A stretch of DNA of 64,000 nucleotides from contig CP075496.1 of assembly GCA_021613535.1 (NCBI GenBank), positions 4,712,001-4,776,000 of the forward strand, written 5' to 3'. Each line of letters opens with the position of its first letter. Positions within the stretch are counted from its first letter, which is position 1. Below, one piece after another: positions 21,106 to 33,592 of the stretch. A model generated the notes under the pieces. That model was not told the DNA's origin. It searched no databases and was given only the letters and a program-made list of their open reading frames with translations. The stretch is from Adineta vaga (Eukaryota; Rotifera). The position numbers were made by a program, and so were the translations under genes.

Positions 21106-23031
21106 TCAGTTCCACGAATGATCATTATAAGTACCTCCGGCAGTAACGACTTGAGAAGGTGGAGGTGGTGTTGTACTTCCACTACTATGAAAACGTTGTT
21201 GTAGATCATCGGAATCCACACCCGTCGATTCTGGTACAGTGGCTGCTGGACCACCTGGTCCACTGGTTAAATCATGATGCATAGCAAATGATAGATCTGT
21301 ATTTAAATAAGAAATAGATAAAATTTCCATTGTTTTTTTTCTTCTAATATCTACATACCTCCCGGAGGTGGTGGAGGTCCTTGTGCTGGTGGTGGTGGTC
21401 CATAGCTAAGTCTTTGATGTAGTTCTTGTTGCATAAGAAAATCATTATAAGTTTGTGATGGTGGTCCTTGATACATAAAATCACCTTGAAATCCTTCTAT
21501 AGAAGAACAAAAAAGAAAAGAAATATAATTTCATCATTGTGTCATTTTATAATAGAAAAGATCTTTCTTACCTGGAAGATAATTTAAACCAGGATGAGGA
21601 ATCATTTCTGTCTCATCGAATGGTCTACCAGCTGTCACGCGTCGATAATAATGTCGTCGTGGTCCACCACATGTGATTGATTGTTTAATACGTCGTTCTT
21701 TTGATCGACGATTTTGAAACCATACTTGTATAACACGCATAGCTAAACCTGTTTCACGTGCTAATTCTTCTCTTGTATGTCGTGTTGGTTTAGGTGTTGT
21801 AGCAAATGCTGATTTCAATTGTTCAAGTTGTTTAGTTTTAATTGTTGTTCTTGGTCCACGTTTTTTAGGTCCATTGCCATTCATATTTGAATTATCTGTA
21901 TTATCAAGATTACCAGATGAATTTTTCTTTTGATGATGACTATGTGACGATGAACAACCGCTTGATGAATTATTTGTATTTGTCATACATATTTGATCAT
22001 CATCTTTACAATCTAATGAACAATCCGACATTGCAATATCACCATCATTCATCATCATATCATCTTCTTTTAAACAATCGGATGAGCTTAAATTGGAATC
22101 AGGTGTACTAGTTAGTAATGTTGATGTTGATGGTTGAAGTTGAAGTTGTTGTGGTAAGGAAGAATTTTCTTTATCAAAATCATGTATCGATGATGTATTC
22201 GTAGTTGTAGTCGTACTTGAAAGGTCATTTTCATTTTTGATTTCAAGATTTGTATTTGATAAACGATTCGAAGGTTGAGATCTGATATGACGATTTGGTG
22301 GTGTTAATTTACCATTTAATATTGACGAAGATTTACTAGTATCATCATCAAATTCATCTTGAAGAGAAGAAGAAAAAAAAAGGATAATGTTTTTCTAGAT
22401 GACATCAATTTGATTCTTACCAGATAGATTTTTACATAGATTTTTAGTATGTGTAAGAAAATCGTCTTTGCACATAAAACGATTATCTTGTGTTAAATGT
22501 ATCTCTTCGCCTGTATTCATTTTTCGTGAACAAATACAACATTTATAACAATCATAATGATACAATTGATCCCATGCACGTAAATAATATTCTCCTTGAC
22601 CAATTTCTTGTAGACAACCCGAACACCGACGACACCAGTAACGTCTTTAAACAAACAAACAAATCAAACAATTAAATTTGCTTTTCTTTACATTTTTTTT
22701 ATATCTCTTAAGATCTTATAATAATATCAATCATATTTCATGTCATAAGTATGTAGAAAAACAACTTTATACAATTGAATTAAACAGCCTTAGGAGGAGG
22801 TAAACCACTCTATAATTGCTATATCCTTTTTCTTTCCAATCATTAACAGACATACCTGTAAAAATCACGTTGACAATAAAGTTTACCATCACGTGTAAAA
22901 CATTTTTCCGTCAAAGGTTGACCACAATCAGCACATCGAATACAATTGGCATGCCAAAGACGATCTAATACTTCATAAATCCATTGATCTTGTATCGGTT
23001 CACAACAACCAGCACATACGGAAAACGTCAT
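21106..23031 (-). CDS. Lim1: LIM-homeodomain transcription factor, Lhx1/5 (Lim1) class
   Basis: Five exons (22856-23031, 22421-22644, 21572-22357, 21359-21496, 21106-21296), 504 residues. LIM domain 1 ([19 protein letters not shown] then [11 protein letters not shown]) is mostly in exon 1. LIM domain 2 ([17 protein letters not shown], then [15 protein letters not shown]) is in exon 2. The homeodomain in exon 3 ([46 protein letters not shown]) is almost identical to vertebrate Lhx1/Lhx5. The linker is Asn/Ser-rich and the C terminus Pro/Gly-rich. It is a nuclear regulator that binds LDB cofactors through the LIM domains. An acceptor-like TTTCTTTCTAG abuts the start ATG. About 6.5 kb upstream is free of recognised genes. 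Confidence 0.93.
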
Positions 23032-26000
23032 CTAGAAAGAAATAAAGGAAAATCTATTCGTTCATTCTTTGCTTTAATACCATCGGAGAATGTGAGAAAA
23101 GAAGAAGACGTGCGTAATTGATAGAGTCAATTTTTCTAAAGAAAGTCAGAAGATTTTAATCCTTTGCTAATCTTCAAGTAAATGAAACGACGGCGGTATG
23201 AGCAAAAAGACATAAAGATAGCTTATCGGTATGAAAATTGATTCTTCTTCGATTTTTGTTCTATTTTTTTTGACGAAAACGGTTTTCCTTTTCAATATTT
23301 TTTCACATCCAATAGAATAACAGTTTCATTTACAAAGATAACAAGAATATCATCTCCCTTGCTAAATGTATTAGCATATTAACAAGACACGTGCCTGAGT
23401 ATTGAAAAGATATTTAAGCTAACTTCAAACGTTTATGAACACATCTTCTCTTGTTTTCTTTTTTTGATCTATATGACTAATGACAATACCTTATGTTATC
23501 TCTCCCTCTTCGTTCGTGCCTTTCCTTCTCTTCCCTTCAAATGTTAGATTTTTATCTGTTAATTTGTTTGATGGGTAACAAGGTAATACGCGTATGTCAA
23601 AATCAATCTGATTAAAACTAGAATATATATATATATACATAAAAATAAAGTTATTTACGAGATTATCATTGGTAGTTATGTTTCTTTTGCCGTTCTTTTT
23701 TTTTCTTCGCTTTTTATCTCTATCTTTCTGTTCTTCTGTTTCTTCTTTTCTATCTCTAGTCTTAGTATTAGTTTTCATTTCCTATCCTTTTACTATGACA
23801 TCCCTCTTCAGACGATGTCGAAAAAAAACGAGTCGATGGAGAAAAAAGAAGGAATGTAGACAAAGAAGAAACGACCATACATATATGCGTATTTCATGGT
23901 TTGATGATGCATGGAGAAGCAAAACAGAACAGACAACAGAGCGTCTTTTGCTTGACACATTACATGCTCAGAGGTCGTATAGGATATATGTATATAGCAC
24001 GAGAGAGAGAGAAAGAGAGAAAAACGGAGCGCTAACGTGTGATATCAATGTTGTTGCTGAAAAAAATTCCAGTTTGTTTATTTCTCAACTCGATTCTAAA
24101 ACTACTTATTCAATATAGCAAGAGAAGCTGTTACTCTAACACGCATATATAAAAATCATTCAAATGAATGACAAAAAGAAAACGAAGAAGGAAAGGTGCG
24201 ATAAATCTGCCCAAGAGCTATATGAAATGTCGACAACATGGGGAGATCGATCGACATGAAATAGATGTTGAAGACGTATGGGTAAATTCTACCAAGATAT
24301 ACCACTACTACCACGGCACGAAGCCAATTATATGTTCGATGACGAGCCACTCGAACTCGCAATTATTGACTCTTTCAAGTATATATATATACATATACTC
24401 CGTGGCTTCTTATTGACAACGAGATGAAGAACATCGTTGTACAATAGAGAAAGTTGTTGAAAAAAAAAGAAAGAAATCGAAAATCACCAGAGAAAAATAA
24501 ACATTGAATAGAATATAAAAGAAAATAAAGATCAGAAGAAATCAACTTGAAAAATATATAAGTAAAACGAAAAGAATGACTTTAAAAGAATTTAAATTAA
24601 TATCGATTTAAAATAAGTCCTTGAATTCTATAAACATCTCTTTCTCTTTTATTCTTCTTATGATTATTAAAAATAACTAAATAGATATAGGAGTGTAACA
24701 AAAAATCGTCAGAGATACAAAACGCATCAATAATCTTCCCTTTTTTTCTCTTGTCATCCAACAAATACATACTTGAGAACAATATTGTTAACAATACCCA
24801 ATAAATCTAGTGTTGTTTTTGATTGTGTGTGTATGCGTATATGTGTGTGTGTATAGCTAGACGAAGATTTACAAACAAGAACAGGTAGAGAAACAGAGAG
24901 GGAGAGAGAGAAGGAGAAAGGCAGCAAGCAATAGTGAAAGAAGAGGGTATTGTATGTTACTCTCTGCTGAAAGAACAAAAAAAAACACCCTCACTTGCAA
25001 AGAAGAAATTACTTGCTTCTATTCTTCTATTGGATGGCTTCTTCCTTTTCTCGGTCGCTTTTCGACGAACCGGGTCGGGAGAATAAGAAAAAAAAAGCAA
25101 GCAAGCAAGCAAATAACGATGAAGTGCAAAGAAAATGATGACGCGAGAAAAAGAATCAACCAACCAAATAATAGACAGAATATCATACTTCTTCTTCTTC
25201 TTCTCCTTCGCTTCTTCGTCTTTTGTTGTTGCCATACAGACAGCAATGAAAAGAAAGAAAGAAAGAAAGAGGGGAAAAGTAGGGAATTCCGCTCGATGCA
25301 CACATACAACACAATCATACAAGGTGCGATACGAGTTCTTGTTTCTCTCAAGAGATAGAGGCAATGTATATGTGTATGTTTCGTCCCCTCGAGTATTTTA
25401 TCATTGATGCACTGTCACGCTTGAGTTCGCAAGACGAATCTCATATACACTCACACGCATACACATCTCATTCTTTTGACACTCCCGTTACAATAGATAG
25501 AAGTGTGTGTGTGTATATGTCTTGATACATATGTACATACATCTATACAATTCTAATTATTTTCACTAATTTATGGGTTGGCCTAAGCAAAGGGCCAGAA
25601 ACAAACAACGATAAATCTGGTTTACAGCATGATTGTTTATTATTAGGAGAAAAAAAAACGAAGTTTTTCTTTAATTAACAGAATGCCAGAAATTATAGAC
25701 ATAAATAAACATATATCTTATGGTAAAGAAGAAAAGACAAACGAATAAGGGTGTGGTATACTCATCAGTCTCTTTCTTTCCTTGATAGATCTTTAATCTC
25801 AGTTCGAGTGTTTAATTATAACTTGCCAATAGTAGGTGCGTGACAGGTACTAGTTGATAAAAAATAATGACACCTTATTGACAAGAAAAGTCAAGTTAAA
25901 AATGTCTTCTTCCTTCAAATGAAAAATGGGAACTTCAATGTACACACATATGTTTCGGACATTTACATTAAGAACAAAGAGATGATGATTATGAAGAAGA

Positions 26001-26375
26001 AGCAAATGTATATATATATATATGTATGTATATGTGAAGTCGGCTTGGTGTAGTTGCATCAAGTGAGAGAATAATTTTGATTGCTCTAGCAGGCAAACAC
26101 ATTTGATTATTTCTTTGATGAAAGGGTGTGTCGTAGAAAACAACAGACGTGTCGAAAGAAAATGATGACAATGCGTTTGTTCATTTATCTATGAATAAAA
26201 GATGATGACGACGACGATTATCAACAGTTTTACAGTTTGTTTATTATGTTTGAGTGAGAACCATCATCATCATTATAATCATTATTCGACACTTATCATC
26301 ATCAAAAGAGAGCTTTCGGCAATGCAAATTCTTATGTTGTTAAACACTTGCTAATTTCATTTTCGTTTTTCTCAT

Positions 26376-26396
26376 TTATATATATATATATATATA
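26376..26396. repeat. TA microsatellite
   Basis: Simple TA alternation shortly before the poly(A) tract. Confidence 0.75.
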
Positions 26397-26445
26397 AATT
26401 AATATATGTGTATGTAAAAGTGATGCAAGATGGCATCTGCTACTG

Positions 26446-26449
<4 letters not shown>

Positions 26450-26501
<52 letters not shown>
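26450..26501 (+). repeat. 52-nt poly(A) tract
   Basis: Uninterrupted run of A, by far the longest homopolymer in the window. It could be the tail of an old retroposed sequence or an expanded homopolymer. No retroelement ORF lies upstream and no flanking duplication was seen. Confidence 0.9.
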
Positions 26502-26503
<2 letters not shown>

Positions 26504-26506
26504 AAA

Positions 26507-26522
26507 ACGAAGAATTCTTCGT
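26507..26522. repeat. 16-bp perfect palindrome beside poly(A)
   Basis: A self-complementary 16-mer centred on GAATTC, 5 bp after the poly(A) tract. Confidence 0.7.
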
Positions 26523-27613
26523 GAACAGATGGATGAAACTCGAAAGAAATTTGATTCGTATAGAGAATGTGTATGTATGTACGTATTTGTGTGTGTGTAT
26601 TTGTGTATTGTTGGTCAAATCACTTATTTGAAGAGGAATGGAATATCGTACGAAAAGAGTGTGAGATGTTTTTTGATCGGGGGGGATATTGACTGTGTTT
26701 GTTCTGTATGTTGTACACTTGATCACTACGGTTGCTTCTGAGATTAGAGGATTTGTGACAAACAAACTGCTGGTCACCACTACATAGACGCGTCGAACGA
26801 TATTGACACAAAAAAATAACACGTTAGACTCAGTAGATAAATATTGACCAAGATACATACTAGTCCGATGGATTTAATCAGATATAAATGAAAGCGAAAT
26901 ACGAAAATTTTTGAAAAATATAAAAACACTTGACGTTATTCAAGCAGAAAATGAGTAAAGCGCGTGTGTATACGCGTGTATATATCGCATCTCTCCAATT
27001 CAATAGAGATAGATAGATACAATGATGATAAATGAGTTTTGTACTAAATTGTTTTGCCATTTATTTCAAAGGGCGAAAAAAGTAATAGATCGATATCATC
27101 TATTTGAAAATGATGATACAAATTTTTTTAAAGGTCGAACTATAAAATTGAATTGAATAGAAAATTTTTTTTCAATCAAGACGGTCTATCAAAAGACATA
27201 AAGTCGATTGTTAGAGTTTCTCTACCAACACATTTATAACATGAAACTCATCTGACGTCATTTCATTTGCCTAGAGGCTGTTATTTGCGCGTAGTACAAC
27301 AACTACAAAAAGAAAATAAGACGAAAACTTCTTCAGCTTAGCAACAGTTGTTCTTTTCTTGGGTGTGTAACTTGTCAAGTACATGCCGACTAAGTCTAAT
27401 CGGCTTACAAATAGGCAACAAGCTAAAAAATCACCTCTCATCATTTGTCTAGTGGTTTCTTTATTCCGGTAGAAACCATGATTGTATATTTATGAAATGA
27501 GAAAAATCAATAGTGTTAATCAACGGAAATATCGGATCGACATTTCTCAGTTCGATTTAAATACATATCAGAATATATAATTAAAAACACAGCAGGTTGA
27601 CTTTATCATATAA

Positions 27614-27642
27614 AAGAAGAAGAAGAAGAAGAAGAAGAAGAA
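27614..27642. repeat. GAA microsatellite
   Basis: About nine AGA/GAA units in the gene-free region. Confidence 0.85.
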
Positions 27643-28650
27643 AAGACATCAAACAGTCTCAGATACTTATTGGTTGATGATTGTTACTTTTTTTTTCTTT
27701 TTTACTTTGCCATACGGGCTTTTCAATGAGTACAGTTGAGCGGTGATTGAAGATGGTGTTGCTTGTGAAGCGTGTTGTTGATGTTGATGTCTCATCTATC
27801 TCGTGGATTCAGCAAGGCGAAGGAGGTGGTTGCTTGAAAATATCTGCTTCATTAATTTTTCAATTAGCCGCACGATAGACATACTACCATCGTTCATTCG
27901 TTCGCGCATGTACATATAAATAGATAGGGTTTCTATTGGTGTATAGAATGTGTTAGAGAGCCCAGAGGACATCAGAATAGGAAAAGAAAAAGAATGAAAG
28001 CTGGAATCGATTTCTGCATGAACACGTTTGGAAAGACAAAAGAAAATCTGAATATTTCCGATAACATTTTCGTTCTTCTTGATTTTAATTTGTTTTTCTT
28101 GTATCGATAATAAAAAAAGGTCATGTTGAAAACAATTGACAAGATGACAAACATCGAGGTCGATATCTCAAACCGTATGTTCAATACACACGCGTCTGTA
28201 TCAAGTAACCTAATCTGTGGAACAACTGTTCATCAAGAAGAAAAAGAACAAAAAAAGAGGCGTTACAAAGAAAATTATCAGTGGAAGAAACAAAAGAACA
28301 AAACATTGTTATTTTTCCTCGATATCAAATTAAAGACATATTGTCTCAACGAAGATATATTCTTGCGGTCAAATGATTCATCTCTATGTTGATAGATATT
28401 CAAAAGAACATTGCATGTCGACATCAATACTGTCGATCATCATCATCCAAAGAAGAAGAACATGATGGAACGTCAATTAATTGATCTCTCTTGTTCGAAT
28501 GTCTAAACATGCAACTGTCGAGTACCTTGGAATTTCATTCATTTGCTTTTTCTAAAGTATCATCTAAATTTATATTAGGTCGGAATAGAGAACGAGAAGA
28601 CAAGACAAGAAGCGATCTCGTCTCTTGAGATAAAAATAGACTTGAACACG

Positions 28651-28677
28651 AGAAGAAGAAGAAGAAGAAGAAGAAGA
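28651..28677. repeat. GAA microsatellite
   Basis: About nine GAA units, same orientation as the array near 27.6 kb. Confidence 0.85.
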
Positions 28678-29591
28678 AAAATGCAAGCATCACCCACATC
28701 TCAATTCCAATATGAATAGTTAATGAGCAGACGTTAGACACACGCAAAGAAGAACAGATGGATGAGAAAAGAGCAAGCTTTAAACCAATTTATTCTCGTT
28801 TCGTTGAACGCGTTAATGTGAAGAATCTTCGACTAGGGAATAAATACATACGATGCCAACAAAACATGAAGGAATGATAATTGATGGAGTGACGAGACTT
28901 TTATATATCTATCAACACGGTGTGTGTGTGAGTAATAACATCACTTATAATCAGAAACAATGAAACAAACGACAATAGACTGAAGACAAATGACAATGGG
29001 AATAGTATTCCAATGATTTATGAACATCCGCTTACCAACAAGATTAACTCTCTTTTTTTTGACACGTTTAACAGACCGATTTTCTTGTGTTACAAATCAT
29101 TTTGAAAAATGATCTTTATATCGATAATAATTAATGAAGAAGGAAAATTGATTTTCATCAATAGAAATTTTTCTAATGATATTGAACTTCGTTTTTTTCT
29201 CTTTGTTTGTCTTCTTTGATGCTTAGTGTGAATTAAAAGATATATTTAATCAGAATCAATAAAAAATCATATTCAAATATTAAGTATTCTGAAAAATATC
29301 GATCGATGTCAAAGAATGTTTGAATGTCAATATAATCCTTTAAAATAACTGCGAGTTTTTTTTTCTTCGTCTGTTCTTTTCATCCGATATTATAATCTTC
29401 ATCATCAATGTTGATTGGAAAAATTCAGTTAGTCTAACATCACATTTTAAATTCGTATTTGTTTGAAATAATATCTAAAGAAATGCAAACTTTCTTTTTT
29501 TCTATGAGACCTTAAAAGTGAATAAAAATAATGAGAATTTCTTTTTGATGTTCTTTATAAAGTTTTGAAAAAGCGTACATGAAATCATATC

Positions 29592-30628
29592 ATGGATTCA
29601 ACTGCAGTTGCATGGGAAAAGCATTCTGCTAGTCAGATACAGTTTTTACCGAATAGACAATATTTTCAATCAAATGCCAATAAAAAAAGTAACACAACGA
29701 AAAAGGTTCATTTTGATTGTCCACCATCGAATAGTGATCAGCAAGCATTTGAAGGATTTGGACAATTGCATTCGGAATCGATGACATCAAAAGACTTGAG
29801 TTTCAATAATGATAATGCCTATTTATCACCATCATCATCATCATCAACGAATATTCTTAACGAAAAGTAATAAAAAACTCATTCGATTGATATATTCAAC
29901 TATGAAATACTTATTATCTAGATGTTCAACCATTCATGTCGAACCATTATGCAGTATACGAGCATTAATTATTACATTTATCATCATTAGTTTGATTATC
30001 ATAGCTGTAGGTATTACTCTTGGTGTTGTATTTGGTACGATCAATTCTTCGTCAAAAGTAACTGAAGCGACATCAGGAAATTTTAAATTGAACGCTTGTA
30101 AGTTTGTCGCTTATCTTGATAAATTCGAATTTAAAGAAGTATTTAAAAGCTAGATTTTTACATGTTTTAGCATTGACAACATCATCTACATCACTGACTA
30201 GTATTGTGATCATCGGAAATCAAAGTGGACCACCTTGCTTATCATATACATCGATTGATGATCCAACACGAAATGTTGCTTATAATGGATCATTTTTTGA
30301 TTGTGATAATGGACCTATTTTCAATGCAAGTAATGGTGGCACTTGGATACGATTTATGGGCAGGAGCGGTGATATTTTAGCTCAAACACCACCTGGTAGA
30401 CGCCGGTGCAGTGCGTACCTTTCAATATGGTTCAACAGCACATTACCTACGATTTTGGGGACTACGGTTAATGGAACAGGCTGCATCGATTCTGATGTCG
30501 GTCAATGTCTTATTCAAACGACAATAGAAGTCATCTATTGTGTGGGTGGTTTCTATATCTACTTTTTAAAACCTGTTCACTTTTGTAGTACACGTTATTG
30601 TACTACATTTACGGCACCTATTGGCTAG
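29592..30628 (+). CDS. Single-pass membrane protein with D8C-type domain
   Basis: Three exons (29592-29866, 29922-30097, 30171-30628), 302 residues. Residues 1 to about 100 are polar with no signal peptide and are probably cytosolic. One transmembrane helix follows at about 107-130 (IRALIITFIIISLIII...), so a type II orientation is likely. The C-terminal extracellular half contains GGTWIRFMGRSGD, a Cys-rich middle, and IEVIYCVGGFYIYFLKP followed by YC, which resembles the D8C domain of uromodulin, GP2 and OIT3. Those proteins are secreted or GPI-linked with a ZP domain; here there is no ZP domain and the D8C is carried on a type II anchor. AATAAA near 30673. Confidence 0.72.
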
Positions 30629-31169
30629 ATAAACTCGTATTTTGTATAAGAAACTTCTCTTTGAATACTTAGAAATAAAACACGATTGTATTGGACAGAT
30701 TTTTGATAAACTATTTTTTACATCAATCACTTTACACGGCTCAGTGATATATGATATTTTTCAACTTTTATCGAAGGTTATAAATGTGATATGTTAGTTT
30801 AAGTTATTTCATTGCGACTTTGTAAGCAGCTTAACATCGATAAAAAATTTTGTTCAGTTAAATATGATTAAGTTGTTGAACAAACATCGATTACATAATT
30901 TTATACAAACATATTGATCAGATCGAAAAGGAAAAAGCATTGTAAATACAATCGAACAAGATTTCTATTGCCATTCAGAAAGCGCATCGATATATCAACT
31001 ATAACTAATCATTTTTTTTATCTCGAAGGAAAGTTTTCATTTGATATTTTATTAAAAATCCTGTTAAGTATAATGTAAAATATTTCAAAGACAACAATAG
31101 ACAAACATGCATACACGTAAATATTCATTTGTTCATTTCTTGCTTTATGTTTATTTATTTTTGTTCTGT
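30629..31169. other. Convergent intergenic region
   Basis: 3' flanks of the D8C gene (+) and the ODAD1-type gene (-). AATAAA near 30673. No other feature seen. Confidence 0.45.
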
Positions 31170-33397
31170 TTAACGTACTCGTGTAGGTGATGTTTTCTCT
31201 GGATCAGCACCAATACCAGCTCTCGTCGTTCCACTGGTAGCTTTTTCACGTGATGTTGGTAATAGATCTGAATATTTACTTTGTTCTTGTTGTAATGCTC
31301 GTTTTTCCAGATTTCGAACGTGATCTATTGCACGTTGTTTTAGTTCTTCACGTGTTAATGGTTTAAGTTCGTCTTCAGTTTTTCCTTCTCGATCATCTGG
31401 ATCACGACGATCTTCCCTATATGTATATATATATCATAGAATTCGAAAATTTTCTAAACGAACAATGAAAATATAATCTCTTACGTATTCGGAAGATGAA
31501 TAGGAACATTGGGTGGTGGCCCTGATGGACCATCTCCAATCAAATTAGGTGCACGTTCACGTAAAGGAATATTTTGTTCCTAATTGAAAAATAGTTTTTT
31601 ATTAAGTCAAATCAAATTTTGTTTGTTTTACTTTGGCAGAAATAGTTGCTTGTGCTGTTAATAATTCATTTGTTCGTTCTTCAATAATACCTAAATAGCG
31701 TAACATACTATCTTCAGTTACACCTTCATGACTTTGTAATAAATGATCTATTTGTGTACGATCACAACCAATTTTTTTGAATATTGAATCAATACCTAAT
31801 AGAAAAGAAAATAGGATGAGTGAAAGTAAAACAAAAACTAACCAGTTCGACATTCATCCAGAATAGCTTTTGTTGCTCGATGTTTTTCTTCATATTCATC
31901 AGCTAATATTGTTGCTTGATGACGTTTTCTTTCAATTTCTTCGACTTTTCTCTTTTGTCTATCTTCTAAAGCAACACCTTGACTTTCAAAATGACGAATT
32001 TCATTTCGAATATCAGCAATTTCTTCTTGTAATGTTTCGATTTGATTATTTAATTCATTAACATAATTAAATAATGCAAAATTTTTATCTTCAACTGTAT
32101 TCAAAAACAAAAGGAAAAATGAAGATTTCAATGAATATTAATAATCTGACCTTCGATAAATTTATCCACAAGTTTTTGTAAATCATGTTCACCACTTATT
32201 TCTTGAATTTGTTGAAATTTACTTTCATAAGCTTCAACTGAATGTTCTTCTTTTTCTTTACGACGTTTTTCAGCTGCTTCTGCTTCTATAAATCAATTTT
32301 TCTATGAGCGAAAGATTTATAAGAAATAAAATGAACCTTTTCGTTTCCGATATGTAACAAGGTCTTCATCTTCATGTCGTTCTTGTGCTTTAAGTTTCAT
32401 GAAATCACGCAATTTACGATCATGCGATATTTGTCGTTCAAGTTCTCTCATTTCAGCTTCAGCTGCAGCTTTGTCTGATTCAGCCTTATCTACATAAATG
32501 TCGAAATAGAATTAACAAAAATTGGATTATTTTATTCAATTCATTTCATTTCTCATTCACTTTGAAGAATAATTGCTTTTGAATTGGCATCTTTTCTAAA
32601 TAGAGAAGGAAAAGAAAAGAAACCTATTGACATTTATTATTGATTTGAAATCATACCGTTGTTCATAGGAAGCGACTGAATGCTCAATACATTCGACTAA
32701 TTGCAGACGTAGATTTCGAAGTTCTTTTTCGGATTTTTCAGATAAATTTTCATAACGTTCTCGTTCATTTCGTAGATTATCAATTTCCGAACGTAATAAA
32801 CCATTTGCCGAAAGTAATGAATTAAAACGTTTCAAAGCCTAAAGAAACATCAATTCTTAACATTCATTTTTTCGAAATATATGTCTTACTGTATCCAATC
32901 GATTTTCCAAAACCCGTTCTTGTTTTCGAACATTAGCATTAAACGTAACCCCAGCATGAGCGCCACCAACTTCGGTTTGTTTTGAGCGAACTTTTTTTTC
33001 CCATTCACGTATTTCAGCATCCAATTCTAATGAAAGAGATTTTTCATTTTGTACATCACTTTGCAAATGATCTGAAAACGAATAACATGAATAGAATTTG
33101 ATCGTGAAATTGAGCATTAAAACCTTTTGTTCGAATAAGTTCTTGTAATTTTTTGGTTTTTTCTTCATCACGTTTCTGATTTTCAAGACTTTCAGCTAAA
33201 CGAAAACTTTTTTCCAATTCATCACGTTCTTGTGTCAATTGTTCAAGCGTTTTTCTACAAACAATAAAAAACTTCCGATATCTCATGAAAGTAATCTACC
33301 TTTGAATTCGTAATTGACTTATATTCGAATTCGAATGATGATACTATTAAACCAAATAAGGTCATAATTATGAAAAATTGGGGTATACGGCTTTCAT
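31170..33397 (-). CDS. Outer dynein arm docking complex protein, ODAD1/CCDC63 type
   Basis: A chain of about a dozen short exons on the minus strand, from a possible 9-nt first coding exon (33389-33397) and 33300-33343 down to the stop at 31170. Introns include one of 45 nt (33344-33388) and one exon is only about 35 nt (32561-32595). Nearly the whole product is coiled coil. ELDAEIREWEKKVRSKQ, VGGAHAGV, and RVLENRLDT followed by ALKRFNSLLSANGLLRSEID match the CCDC114/CCDC63 (Chlamydomonas DC2) family, which attaches outer dynein arms to axonemal doublets. The C-terminal tail is Pro/charged. The start is uncertain: it lacks about 30 residues found at the N terminus of vertebrate relatives. It lies about 195 bp after the HPRT-like gene on the same strand. 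Confidence 0.8.
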
Positions 33398-33592
33398 CCT
33401 CACACAATTAGACGAATGCATATACAACGTGTAGAAAATATTTCGAATGATATCAAGCGTAACGGATGATTCATCATGTTTATTACTAAATATTGGTCAG
33501 ATATTTTGTAAAAACAAAAATAAAAATGGATTTCTTATGCACCTGAACATACATAAAAGGAAAAGATTAAATACACGAATAGATTGTTTTGA

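Larger units (their letters stand above)
23040..29591. other. 6.5-kb region without recognisable genes, upstream of lim1
   Basis: Both strands are full of low-complexity purine or pyrimidine tracts, TA runs, GT/TATG repeats, GAA arrays (27614-27642, 28651-28677) and a 52-nt poly(A). Open frames here are compositional artefacts, several overlapping in two or three frames on both strands. I found no protein homology, tRNA or recognised miRNA. Given its place upstream of a LIM-homeobox gene it may be a cis-regulatory region; this is inference only. Confidence 0.55.

Noticed and set aside
24954-25407. Five overlapping open frames of 90-135 codons on both strands
   Set aside because: All come from purine/pyrimidine-rich sequence that lacks stop codons; products are Lys/Arg/Glu- or Phe/Ser/Leu-rich low complexity without any family similarity.
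26430-26858. Open frames crossing the poly(A) tract on both strands
   Set aside because: The Lys and Phe homopolymers are artefacts of the A-run; flanks show no coding character.
27385-27404. GCCGA...TCGGC inverted repeat
   Set aside because: Only five base pairs around a 10-nt loop, expected by chance at this length.
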